A stretch of 64,000 nucleotides of DNA, taken from positions 7,437,778 to 7,501,777 of the forward strand of contig CM026431.1 in assembly GCA_014871385.1 (NCBI GenBank), given 5' to 3'. Positions 18,682 through 29,592 of this stretch are shown piece after piece (position 1 is the first letter of the stretch; the number at the start of each line of letters is the position of its first letter). The notes beneath the pieces are model-generated. The model was not told the DNA's origin. It did no database searches and worked only from the letters and a program-made list of their open reading frames with translations. The stretch is from Ceratodon purpureus (Eukaryota; Streptophyta; Bryopsida; Pseudoditrichales; Ditrichaceae). The translations under genes and the position numbers were made by a program.

Positions 18682-21600
18682 ATGCCTAAGTCACGCTGCA
18701 TGGGGGAGTTGAGCTCACCCAAGCAGGCTACACCTGCGAAAGGGAAGAGGACGACGAAGAAGAAGGGGTTGATTTTGACAGATAGGAAGCGCAGCAATAG
18801 TAAGCAAAGTAATAGTAAGGTCAGTAAGGGAACCCGATCCGTTACGGCAATTCTTGGGGACCCTCGTTGTGATGTAGGGGGATGTCCGAGCTCGAACACA
18901 AGGGAGTCTGGCACCGAAGTAAGCAGCAGCCATCGCTCGGAAGGACATGTGGCGATTGACGATTCGACCGGGGTGGTGCATGACCTCGGCGTTGATTTGG
19001 TGAATGAGAGACCTCATTCAGATGTAAGCTTCCCTGCATGACTTCTTGGTACGTTCTTTTGAAGTGGTTCTTGGCACAGTTGAGATTGAGGATTGGAGGT
19101 ACTCTATTTACATGATTGTATGGACAGCTTCTTTTCATGATAGCTTAGTGGTACTCGATAGCGACGGCCTACAGTGATGTGACTGAGACCCTTCGAAAGT
19201 ACCCACGATCATGTAATGGTAAGCGCGAAACGCGGCTTGTGGTGATGGGATGTTTAAGGTTTTAAAGAATTATGGGTTCAATTAAAATCATCATTGTTTG
19301 GTGGGTTTTAGTACGCGGTTTTGGTTGAAGCCATCAGTGAGGGTTGGTGGCAAGGACAATAGAGCCGCGGCTAGGTTTGGGGATGAGAGCCGCCGGATCG
19401 CTGAGGTGTGCTTATGAAGCTATTGCTGGCTGGCTGTTTCGGAGCATAAAGGGCGAGGGGGCGCTCGTGAGCTATCCACAGACACGGGGTTTGGGTGAGA
19501 AGGAAGAGGGAGGAGAGCCTTCGAGTGTGATAAGAGAAACATGTTTGTATTGTTCGTGGGTTCTGTCAAGCCTGAGATTTAAATTGTTGTTAGCTTTATA
19601 GCATGTGAGGTTATGGAAGATTAGGACAGTGCTCACGGAGGACAGAGTGTGCAACGCTTGTTGGAGGGAATTGGTGATCGACTGCTGCATTGTTTTTGTT
19701 GGTTTCAAGGTGTCAAAGCTCCGTTGAGCAGCTTTTCGAGAAGGCTTCAAGTCGCATGCACAAGTAATGGAGGTAACCGAAATGGTAGCGTCGCGGATAT
19801 AGGGAGAAATAGATGAGTTAGGGTTGAACATCATTTAGGGTTTTTGGCATGTTGTTTCGGGAGAGGATGTTTTTAGGGTTCCTTGCATGTTATTTATGGG
19901 CGTCTTATGATGTACCCGCATCTCTGTGCAGGGAACGATCAAGAACCTTGCTGATGTGGTTGTCGAGAACGCGGCCACAGTCAACGCCGTGTTGGAAGAC
20001 ATACAGAAGGGATCGATTCGGGACGAGTATATGGACAGCTCACATCCGCCGACCGTCGCGGTTGGTGGTCAAGTTGGCTCCGACGTCTTCATGGAGGACT
20101 TTGTGGATGGGGACGATCACGCGGAATCGGATAACCCACGTGAGGGTTTGAATCCGACCGAGGAGGAAGAGCCCAAAGGACCCCACGACAAGATCGATGC
20201 CGACGCGGTTGTTGCATCAGGCGAATGTGAGGCCGAGGCTGCAACAGGCGAGGGTGCTGAAGCTCTGATGAGCATGTCGGCCGAAGTTGGAACGGGGGAG
20301 GGTGCAGCTGCGGTCCAGTTGCAACCTGCGGGGCGAGTTGGGGTTAACGAAGCACGAAGGCAGATTCGATCGGAAATGCAGCTGGATCCCTATTCGGCAC
20401 TTTTAAGAATGAGGCGTAAACCAGACAAGTTGTCATTGATAAAGATTCCTCTATGTCGATTGCTGCCATGTGATTTCGTTCGACCCGCGATGCTCAGTGA
20501 CGTTCAGAAATTGCAGACCGAGTTCTCCAATGGGATAAGGCCCGGCTCAGGGGCATTCTACGTTGCGGCAACGTCGCATATGGGCGAGGAGACACTTGTG
20601 ACGGAAGAGATGAAGTCTTCCTGGTGTTCAGTGTGGCATATCTTGAACAGCATGTTCGAGGCGGAGCTATCAAAACACGAGGAAACTCGTGATCTTAGTG
20701 GGAAGATGTTCTACGTCTTTGATGGTAATCATCGGACAAGGGCGTGGCGCGGGTTTATCGATATGGAGTACCCAGATGACTACGACTGGGCATATGCAAA
20801 TGGAAGACCGGATTGCATACTGTTGGAGGTGAAGGACAGTCGCGAAGCGCTAGTGACAGCTATGCACGCGATCAACAAGTAAGACTTCCAATTTTCAGCT
20901 TGTTCCATTTTTATGCAGTCCAGGGTTTTAACTTCCTTAATTGTCCTAATGGAACTAACATCTCTGCCTATGCAGGGCCAACGAGGAAGCTTTCATCAAA
21001 GAGAGACTGCCTCACACACTGCACAAGATTCAAACCTATGGAGGCATGTCCGCTGAGGATTTGGAAAAGAGTGGTATTTTGCCCCCAGATCTCATGGCCC
21101 GAACGAAGGCGGCTCCCAAGAGGTCGTGGCATACCATGCCGCACGAAGTCTTTGTGTCCTTTCTTCACGCGGTAAGTAACTCAGAATTTCTGAATTCCGA
21201 AGATGATGATTGGTTCATTGAGGTACAGAAACAAATATTGACATGTCAATTTACTCAGGGGACACTGGCCCGAGTCGCTGAGGAGGCAGTGCAGCTCTGG
21301 ATTACAGAGCACCCGGACGAAGACACCGGGGCTGAGATGAAGAATGCTGTGGAGAAAGCAGTCAAAGAAGCGAAGGATAAGTTGCAAAGCAAGTTCCAGA
21401 AGGAGCAGTCGGTGGCAAACCCGGCGCACGGAAAGGCGTTTCATGCTGAGGTATGTCCCCGAATTTGGGCAAGGGTCACGTAAAACTTAGAGAACAAAAG
21501 AGCATTGTCGGATCCGATATTGGTAATTCTGTTCAAGTAATATCGTGGTAACGTGTGTTCCTTAAATATTATTGTGGAAAATCTGTGTTGTTCAGTGAGG

Positions 21601-24600
21601 TACTTTTACAATTTTGGGAAAGGGTCTCGTAAGACAGACAGGTCAAAAGAGCATTGTCGGATCCGACAATGATAATTTTTAATCTGTAATGTTGCGGTAC
21701 TTTGTGTCCCTGAAATTTTATTCTCGAAATTCTCTAATGTTCAGTAAGCTTTTTTTGTAAATTTGGGCAAGGGTCACGTAAAACTTAGAGAACAAAAGAG
21801 CATTGTCGGATCCGATATTGGTAATTCTGTTCAAGTAATATCGCGGGACTGCGTGTCACTCAAATTTCATTCTCGAAATTCTCTGCTGTTCGGAGAGCTG
21901 TTGTTTTAAATTTGGGCAAGGGTCTCGGAAATCCGAGAGGTCAGAAATGCATTGTCGGATCCGACAGTCGTAATTTGGTTCAAGTAATTTTGCGGTACTC
22001 TTGGTCCAGGAGATTATATTGTCGAAATTCTCTGCTGTTCGGAGAGCTGTTGTTTTAAATTTGGGCAAGGGTCTCGGAAATCCGAGAGGTCAGAAATGCA
22101 TTGTCGGATCCGACAGTCGTAATTTGGTTCAAGTAATTTTGCGGTACTGTTGGTCCAGGAGATTTCATTCTCGAAATTCTCTGATGTTCGGATAGATATT
22201 TTTTTAAATCTGGGCAAGGGTCTCGGAAATCCGAGAGGTCAGAAATGCATTGTCGGATCCGACAGTCGTAATTTGGTTCAAGTAATTTTGCGGTACTGTT
22301 GGTCCAGGAGATTTCATTCTCGAAATTCTCTGATGTTCGGATAGATATTTTTTTAAATGTGGGCAAGGGTCTCGGAAATCCGAGAGGTCAGAAATGCATT
22401 GTCGGATCCGACAGTCGTAATTTGGTTCAAGTAATTTTGCGGTACTGTTGGTCCAGGAGATTATATTGTCGAAATTCTCTGCTGTTCGGATAGATATATT
22501 TTTTAAATGTGGGCAAGGGTCTCGGAAATCCGAGAGGTCAGAAATGCATTGTCGGATCCGACAGTCGCAATTTGGTTCAAGTAATTTCGAGGTACCGTGT
22601 TAAATTGTATGGTTATATGTCCAATATCACCCAATTATTGGACAAATGAGCTTAAATTCATGATACAGGCGTTAAAAACTAACTCTACATGCTAGAATTC
22701 GTGAAAATAGTGCAAGTCCTGTGATATTTGAACTACCACGAATCGTATTCTAGGATCCGACAATGGTTTTCGGAGAACTAAAAGTGCAGGGGTCTTCAAA
22801 AAGTTTGATCTTCAAAATGCTCTGTAGGATCCGACAGCGGTGTTTTCGGTTTTCAAATGTTGAGGGGATGTCGTTTTTCTCCGGATGCATGTTCTGTAAC
22901 TTTAATAATCGGTTCCAAACTCTTGAGATTTTTGCGAGGGGTCTTCAAAAAGTTTGATCTTCAAAATGCTCTGTAGGATCCGACAGCGGTTTTTTCGGTT
23001 TTCAAATGTTGAGGGGATGTCGTTTTTCCCCGAATGCATGTTCTGTAACTTTAATAATCGGTGCCAATCTCTTGAGATTTTTGCGAGGGGTCTTCAAAAA
23101 GTTTGATCTTCAAAATGCTCTGTAGGATCCGACAGCGGTTTTTTCGGTTTTCAAATGTTGAGGGGATGTCGTTTTTCCCGTGATGCATGTTCTGTAACTT
23201 TAATAATCGGTGCCAAACTCTTGAGATTTTTGCGAGGGGTCTTCAAAAAGTTTGATCTTCAAAATGCTCTGTAGGATCCGACAGCGGTTTTTTCGGTTTT
23301 CAAATGTTGAGCCTTGAGGGAATGTCGTTTTTCTCCGGATGCATGTTCTGTAATTTTAATAATCGGTGCCAAACTCTTGAGATTTTTGCGAGGGGTCTTC
23401 AAAAAGTTTGATCTTCAAAATGCTCTGTAGGATCCGACAGCGGTTTTTTCGGTTTTCAAATGTTGAGGGGATGTCGTTTTTCTCCGGATGCATGTTCTGT
23501 AACTTTAATAATCGGTGCCAAACTCTTGAGATTTTTGCGAGGGGTCTTCAAAAAGTTTGATCTTCAAAATGCTCTGTAGGATCCGACAGCGGTTTTTTCG
23601 GTTTTCAAATGTTGAGGGGATGTCGTTTTTCTCCGGATGCATGTTCTGTAACTTTAATAATCGGTGCCAATCTCTTGAGATTTTTGCGAGGGGTCTTCAA
23701 AAAGTTTGATCTTCAAAATGCTTTGTAGGATCCGACAGCGGTTTTTTCGGTTTTCAAATGTTGAGGGGATGTCGTTTTTCCTGTGATGCATGTTCTGTAA
23801 CTTTAATAATCGGTGCCAAACTCTTGAGATTTTTGCGAGGGGTCTTCAAAAAGTTTGATCTTCAAAATGCTCTGTAGGATCCGACAGCGGTTTTTTTCGG
23901 TTTTCAAATGTTGAGCCTTGAGGGAATGTCGTTTTTCTCCGGATGCATGTTCTGTAACTTTAATAATCGGTGCCAAACTCTTGAGATTTTTGCGAGGGGT
24001 CTTCAAAAAGTTTGATCTTCAAAATGCTTTGTAGGATCCGACAGCGGTTTTTTCGGTTTTCAAATGTTGAGGGGATGTCGGATTCTTCTTGACGCATGCC
24101 GTGTAACTTTGAAATTTGGTGACTTGATTTGTAGATTAAAAACCACTACGACAAACATCCGACGAAGGTGGAGATGAGTTTGGACAAATTGCTTATGGTT
24201 GCCACTACTGAAGCACTACCCAAAGCGAAGGCAAAATGGCTGCGAATGTGGAACGGGTCAGAGAGTTCTCGAAAGACGGTAAAGTTCCCTGCGAGTCCGT
24301 GCTCGGAGAATGTGCTCGGCCCCTGGCTTTCAAGAGCTGCCTTCTGGGCTAATGTAAGAATCTCCTGCTTAGCTTCGTAAATGTCCACCTTCATCACTTC
24401 GTTTTATATGGGAGATTCTACTAATATCTCTGTCTAAATCTCTTTCTTTGGGCTTATGGAATCTACAGATTGAGGAGGCCGCGGAAGCTGAGTGCTCAAC
24501 TTGGCTTGAAACAATTGAAAAGGAAGAAGAGGCGTCTGAATCCGGCCCCAAGATAAGGCCCAAACGAGTCTCCATGGAGACTTACATGGAGAAGTGGCGA

Positions 24601-26669
24601 GTGCTCCTTTGGGAGAAGGCGTACGGGGCATTCTTTACAGGTGCCAATGCTTACACAAGATCTCTTCCCTTCGCGTCGCAAGCCGGAACTGACATGGCTA
24701 TGAAGAGGCTGGTCTATAGGTACTTTAAGCGGGAGCTCATCCTAGCTGGAGTGGTAGACGCGTACCCAGCAGCCTGGGAGAGCTGGAAGGAGACCAACAA
24801 CTCGGAGTATATGTTTACAGTGAACCAAAGAAAGGTATACAACTTGCAGCACCTCAATGAGGGATGCTGGTACCTAGAGTGCCCAAAGACTATGGTCACT
24901 GAGGAAGAAAAGGCAATCAAGGAACAGCACACGAAGAAGAAGGATGGCGAAGAGGAGGTGAGTGAGTTCGTCGACGACATCCTCCCCCCAAATTTAGACA
25001 GTCTACCCAACTCGGATGCGCATGCTGTGTCCGCGGAGACGGGGGCTGCAGATGCAAGCGCGCGCAAACGAAAGAGAGGGGGTCAGCCGAAGACGACGTC
25101 AAGGGAGACCAGTAAGGAGCCACCGCAGAACAAGGAGCCATCGCAGAGGAAGAGGACGGCGAAGAAGCCAGGGAATCAGAAGGCTGAGACCACAGCACCC
25201 GAGAGGGTTGGCCTCTCTCCAAGCATCGAGCACGCCGAGAAGCCAGTGGTCGCCATAGCTGCGCATATAGAGGGCTCGCAGCAGCTGATCAAGAACGAAT
25301 CTGTAGCGGTATGGGCTGAGGAGGGAATGATCACTTCGTTCAAGGGGATGCCAGAGGGCTTCCATGCAGTATTTGACTGGATCAAGGGCATTACGAATAA
25401 GCGGCCAAGATACAAGAATGGCAAACTTGTTCGTGGGGGATATGCCGATCTCGTCATCGTGGATGTGCCGGAGAAGTTGAGCGTTCCAGGTGTCTCACTG
25501 CGAACAGATGAGATTCCAGATTGGAACAATCGAGACGACACTTTCCTTGCAGGAGTTTTCGGCGTCGCTGGACATATTTTGCATGACAACGGCGCTCTAA
25601 TCGTAATTCACAGCGCTGACGCCGGAGCAGTAGAGAAGGAAATGGAGGAGTGGTTGAAATGGTTCCCATTTAAGATTCACAAGTCCTGGTTAGGATACAA
25701 TCGCCTGCGGCTCAGTTCTTCGAAGAAGAGCGGATCCACGACAAATTGTTTTCGGGTCCACCTTCTTACCCATTCTACTCATTCGGAGTTCGAGTTTCGG
25801 ACGGTACCGCCAGAGTTTTGTAGGCACGGAATCGACATCGCCGAGGACGATGTCATCCAGAATTGGACAACGATGGCAACCCAGGCCATGAGGAATCGCG
25901 TACCCTGGCGCGGTCCGAGGGAGAAGGATCAGCTCTTCATGGAGAGCATAATTCGCGCCACGACTGATGAAGGGGACGTGGTCGTGGACGTTACCGCCGC
26001 CACAGGTAGGTCTTAGGGCCGAATTGTTATCAAATTCCTTTGCCTTAGAAGAAGTACTTGCTGGTACTTACTATTCAGTGGATATGGATTGTAGGAGCAT
26101 CAATCAAAGCCTGCCGAGATACTGGGCGCCATATCGTTGCATTAGAGGCAGACAAAGACATCTTCAACGAGGTACTCAAGAAGTTGAATCCTCCAGCACC
26201 ATCTAATCAAGCATTAGTACAGCCTGCCACAGCAGAGAACACCTCCACCGAAGAGACCACCACAGCGGACGCGGAGCCTCCTATCTCCACGAACTCATAC
26301 ATTGCCCGAAAGAGATTGAAGAAACTCGCGCTTGAGTAAGTGAGTATGGTCTGATTAATTCCTTCGTATCCTCTCATAATCTCACTATTGCTCAAGTTGA
26401 CTGAAAGTCTCTAATTGCAATCTATTCGCAGCAATCCGAATGTGCAACCCCATTCCGGCATACTCATGGAGTGTAGTCGGAAGATTATTCCGTCGCCAGT
26501 GATGCATCGAATTCCTGTTTACGCGGAGAACCAAGCGCAGGTGTTGAGCACACTGGACTCACCACCATCTCCAATAGCGAGGACCAAACTATTCGATGGA
26601 CGAGCTCAAAGGTTCCTTGATATTGAGGCAGAAGTAGAGCATACTTGCATCTCTGACCAGTCGTGCTAG
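18682..26669 (+). CDS. ParB-like + degenerate beta-class DNA methyltransferase protein
   Basis: Eight exons join in phase with GT-AG junctions: 18682-19023, 19932-20878, 20976-21171, 21259-21450, 24135-24353, 24469-26005, 26095-26335, 26432-26669, giving 1303 residues with no internal stop. Exon 1 is Lys/Ser-rich (KGKRTTKKKG). Residues 378-385 read DGNHRTRA within MFYVFDGNHRTRAW, matching the G-x-x-R-x-R-A signature of ParB/sulfiredoxin-fold domains. Basic patches lie near 830 (RKRKRG) and 861 (RKRTAKK). Then come ADLVIVDVPEK (DVPE at 964, in place of DPPY) and a late AdoMet-like loop VVVDVTAATGASIKACRDTGRHIVALEAD (1139-1145 in place of DPFxGxG). Catalytic block before AdoMet block is the beta-class N6/N4 methyltransferase order. 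Both key motifs are altered, so activity is doubtful. Likely nuclear. Intron 4 carries the palindrome arrays. Possibly domesticated from or carried by a mobile element. Confidence 0.6.
21456..22610 (+). repeat. Intronic array A: eight 149-bp units
   Basis: Units contain 'ttgggcaagggtctcg', CTCGGAAATCCGAG (a small inverted repeat), 'aggtcagaaatgcat', the palindrome, 'gtaatttggttcaagtaat', 'gcggtact' and 'cgaaattctctg.tgttcgg'. Palindrome starts are 21506, 21655, 21804, 21953, 22102, 22251, 22400 and 22550, a spacing of 149 bp (last 150). The first and third units end the palindrome as GATA instead of GACA. The later units are nearly identical, implying recent expansion. The array begins within a few bases of the exon-4 donor at 21451. 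Confidence 0.9.
22740..24085 (+). repeat. Intronic array B: nine 149-bp units of different sequence
   Basis: Units contain 'gcgaggggtcttcaaaaagt', 'ttgatcttcaaaatgct', TGTAGGATCCGACAGCGG, 'ttttttcggttttcaaatg', 'gaggggatgtcgttttt' and 'gcatgttctgtaacttt'. Site starts are 22823, 22972, 23121, 23270, 23426, 23575, 23724, 23873 and 24030: 149 bp apart except twice, where a small 'gccttgag' insertion adds 7-8 bp. A diverged leading site is at 22749. The unit sequence is unrelated to array A apart from the site itself. It ends about 50 bp before exon 5. Confidence 0.9.
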
Positions 26670-27055
26670 GCTTGGGAAAGAACTTTATGGAATGTATTTT
26701 ATTTCTTACTTGACTCGTTTATAAAGACATGTGAGTCTTGTCGGCAAAATATGTGCATTTGAATACCTATATTCCCAACTATCACCTAATAGCGTCCCTT
26801 CATATCTGCCATTATGATGGGTCGCACCTTTCTCATGCAACTCTTGAATATAAACCTCTTCCCTTCGAGTACCACTTTTCGTGGGCATTTTTGTATCTAA
26901 AAGGTATAACCGTTGCTGAAAAGGCATTATGAGTGATATGGAAGGAAAATCAACTTTGATTGTCAACATTTGAGAAGTTACAGTAATGTTGTCGTAATTT
27001 TGAAACTCGTAATCTACAGTCAAAGTTCAATCAAATATCGCTTTTATTTTATATT
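26670..27055. other. AT-rich intergenic stretch
   Basis: No gene seen. Base composition drops sharply in G+C compared with the preceding gene and stays low through the next gene and its 3' flank. Confidence 0.4.
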
Positions 27056-28087
27056 ATGGAACTTCAGAGATTTAGAGGCGTTTTATCATTGTTAAATCTC
27101 TTAATTTTATTTCGCTACGAACAAGTACATTCTTTCGATGAGGAAACTCCACAGAATGTATTGTCGCCAGTTGAAATTACAAATAATTTAAACAGGAAGG
27201 TATGGCTAGATTGCTTTGAAAAGGTGTATGATCATGGTGTGCCAAAAAAGCAACACGTAGTAAATGATCAAATCAAAGCTCATGCAAATGTCGAAGTTGG
27301 CCGCGGTCTTCTCGATTTTGAAGATAATTTGTTTTGTGATTTTGAATACAAAATCCGCGAATGGAACTGTGCCTTAAAATATGAGATTGATTTCATGTGC
27401 ATCTGGGAGCATCCTAATGCTCGTCTTACGCGGCACAAGGATGCAAATTTCAACGATGATAATTGCCCTATCTGTGAACAGGGTCCTAGCCCTGATTTAT
27501 ATCTGTGTCGATGGAATATTGAACGAGATGGTCTGTATGTTTCTCAGTTCCATCCTTTTAGCGGTAGACATCAGTACAAGCTTTTTAAGCAATGGAAGGA
27601 GGACGAGGACCACCACGAATTTCTGAAGGAGTATAGAGTGTCTATTTTCAATAATCTCGATGATGAATTATTGCTTACATTTGGAGTTATGGATGCCCCA
27701 ATGAATACTGTGAAAATTCCAGGACGACTTCTAGCACACATTTCCGAACGATTTTTTTACATATCCTTAAATCCACGCACCGACGAGCGTTTACTCAGTT
27801 CGCCTTGGATATGCAAATTTAAAGACCTGGGGAGTATGGCATATCGTAGAGATGTCAAAATATGGAAACCTCCTCTAGTGAACCACGTTCCAATGCCTAT
27901 CGACTGTATAGATTGCGCATGGAAAGCAGATAATGAAGGAATTTGGCTGGATCGAGTTGGATGTGGACAAACGGGATCAATTTGGGAAAAACGATACGAC
28001 TGGGTTCCAATACGGAAGCGGACAAGAGAACCTGACGGTGATAATCAACCAGCAAAGCGTCCAAAACAGGAGCACTTGGAACTGTAA
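27056..28087 (+). CDS. Orphan AT-rich 343-residue protein
   Basis: One uninterrupted frame with no introns runs from the ATG at 27056 to a stop at 28087. The N-terminus (MELQRFRGVLSLLNLLILFR) is hydrophobic and could be a weak signal or anchor. The body is rich in Trp, Phe, Tyr and Asp (VWLDCFEKVYDHGVPKK; DFMCIWEHPNARLTRHKD; SPWICKFKDLGSMAYRRD). There are paired cysteines (CPICEQG, CIDCAWK) and a basic C-terminus (RKRTREP, AKRPKQEH) like a nuclear signal. The codons are much more A/T-rich than those of neighbouring genes. Being intronless and compositionally distinct, it could come from horizontal transfer, a virus-like or fungal source, or a retrocopy. I do not recognise the family. Confidence 0.55.
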   Translation: MELQRFRGVLSLLNLLILFRYEQVHSFDEETPQNVLSPVEITNNLNRKVWLDCFEKVYDHGVPKKQHVVNDQIKAHANVEVGRGLLDFEDNLFCDFEYKIREWNCALKYEIDFMCIWEHPNARLTRHKDANFNDDNCPICEQGPSPDLYLCRWNIERDGLYVSQFHPFSGRHQYKLFKQWKEDEDHHEFLKEYRVSIFNNLDDELLLTFGVMDAPMNTVKIPGRLLAHISERFFYISLNPRTDERLLSSPWICKFKDLGSMAYRRDVKIWKPPLVNHVPMPIDCIDCAWKADNEGIWLDRVGCGQTGSIWEKRYDWVPIRKRTREPDGDNQPAKRPKQEHLEL

Positions 28088-28209
28088 TATTTTCTGAGAA
28101 TGAGAGGCATCACTACTATACTTATTTAACAAAAAAAAGAGAAAAGGATATTCAATTCATATCATTGTGATTCTTTCCATTTTATAGTCGTATTCGAATC
28201 ACTATAAAT

Positions 28210-28794
28210 TTGAGTTTGTAATTATGAATGCCAATTATTAAGACATAAGAGCCAATATCTGCTCTCCATCATCTTATCCCTTAAACTGACTGACATTCCC
28301 ATAAGCCAAATTAACTGATGTAGATCCCTAAGGCATCTCCCCATGGCCTCCCCTTCGGCAGCAGCCTTGGTACTTACGCTATTCGGTTTTAAAAAAAACT
28401 TGATTACGTTCGATCCCGCATAGACTGACGATAATGCTCACATCCCGCACCTGCTACCTGGGAAGTAGAGGCCTCTGCAACTGAGACCCCGGCAGCTCAT
28501 ACCCGGAATGCTCATACCCGAAAATTGCGATCGGCACATTCCAAATCTGAACCCCGGCGGCATTCTGCAATGCAAGAACTTGGCTTTCGGATCCGAGAAT
28601 GGATTTCTCGCTACTTCAAATTCCGCCGGCCTCGTTCTTGGCCTCCACGACCTTGTGCCCACCCAACACTTTTGCGCCCTGTCATCCCATCCCACTTTCT
28701 TCTGACCTAGCCGCCGCGGCCCGCGTGCCCTTACGGTATACTATAAATAGAAATCGTTTCCCTTATTTTGTCACCTTCTCATCGATCCTTCTCG
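28210..28794 (+). promoter_or_regulatory. Promoter module copy 1 with TATAAAT
   Basis: Segments 28210-28335 and 28440-28794 match 30930-31030 and 31040-31356 almost base for base. The module holds CCCGGCAGCTCATACCCGG repeats, CTTTCGGATCCGAGAATGG (palindromic TCGGATCCGA core at about 28590), a C-rich stretch, TATAAAT at 28742-28748 and a 5' leader ending in CTCG before the donor GTGAGT at 28795. Copy 1 has about 100 bp extra at 28335-28440. Confidence 0.7.
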
Positions 28795-29573
28795 GTGAGT
28801 CTCATTCTCTTCTCATTTCTGTTATTTAGCGTTGTTACCGATTTGCTATTTTCTCCTCTCCCATTTTTGTGGCCTTTGCTCATTTGCTAGTGTGTGTGCT
28901 TCTTTGTTGCGGCTATGGTGGTGGGGGGGCGGAGGCTCGAGAGGGCCGATGAAGCCCCTCCCGGCCTGGCCTTTGCTCATTTGCTAGTGTGTGTGCTTCT
29001 ATGTTGCGGCTATGGTGGTGGGGGGCCGAGGCTGGATAGGGCTGATGAAGCCCCTCCTGGCCTGGCCTTTGCTCATTTGCTAGTGTGTGTGCTTCTATGT
29101 TGCGGCTATGGTGGTGGGGGGCCGAGGCTGGATAGGGCTGATGAAGCCCCTCCTGGCCTGGCCTTTGCTCATTTGCTAGTGTGTGTGCTTCTATGTTGCG
29201 GCTATGGTGGTGGGGGGCCGAGGCTGGATAGGGCTGATAAAGCCCCTCCTGGCTTGGCCTTTGCTCATTTGCTAGTGTGTGTGCTTCTATGTTGCGGCTA
29301 TGGTGGTGCGGGGCGGAGGTTGAGAGGGCCGATGAAGCCCCTCCCGGCCTGGCCTTTGCTCATTTTTAAGAGTGTGTGCTTCAATGTTGCGGCTATGGTG
29401 GTGGGGGCCGAGGCTAGAGAGGGCCGATGAAGCCTTTCCCGGCCTCGCCTTTGATCATTTGCTAGTGTGTGAGCTTGTATATTGCGGCTATGGTAGTGCG
29501 GGGCCGAGGCTGTTCTTTGCTGGTTGAAGAATGCTATAAAATCTAATACGGAATTCATTGGTTTTTTAATTAG
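28795..29573 (+). repeat. 5'-leader intron filled with ~96-bp tandem repeats
   Basis: Seven copies of a ~94-96 bp unit (landmarks 'gctcatttgctagtgtgtgt', 'ttgcggctatggtggt', 'gggccgaggct', 'gatgaagcccctcc') lie between the donor at 28795 and the acceptor at 29572-29573. Because 96 is divisible by three, open frames of up to 178 codons run through it. These are judged artefacts. Confidence 0.75.
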
Positions 29574-29592
29574 GTGTTCTCGAAAGCAAATA

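Noticed and set aside
21856..22493. Repeated 64-103 codon open frames on both strands within array A
   Set aside because: They recur only because the unit is repeated, lie inside an intron with clean flanking splice sites, and have no independent start or domain.
21456..24085. CRISPR-like array
   Set aside because: Units are head-to-tail repeats of nearly the whole 149 bp with no unique spacers, and the setting is a eukaryotic intron.
25016..25669. Several 70-137 codon frames opposite or out of phase with exon 6
   Set aside because: Shadows of the 1303-residue gene, whose frame is supported by in-phase splicing at all junctions.
28894..29430. 178-codon open frame with LLVCVLLCCGYGGGGPRL repeats
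   Set aside because: The ~96-bp repeat unit is a multiple of three, so frames stay open by arithmetic. The stretch lies between a GTGAGT donor and an acceptor, in a leader intron.
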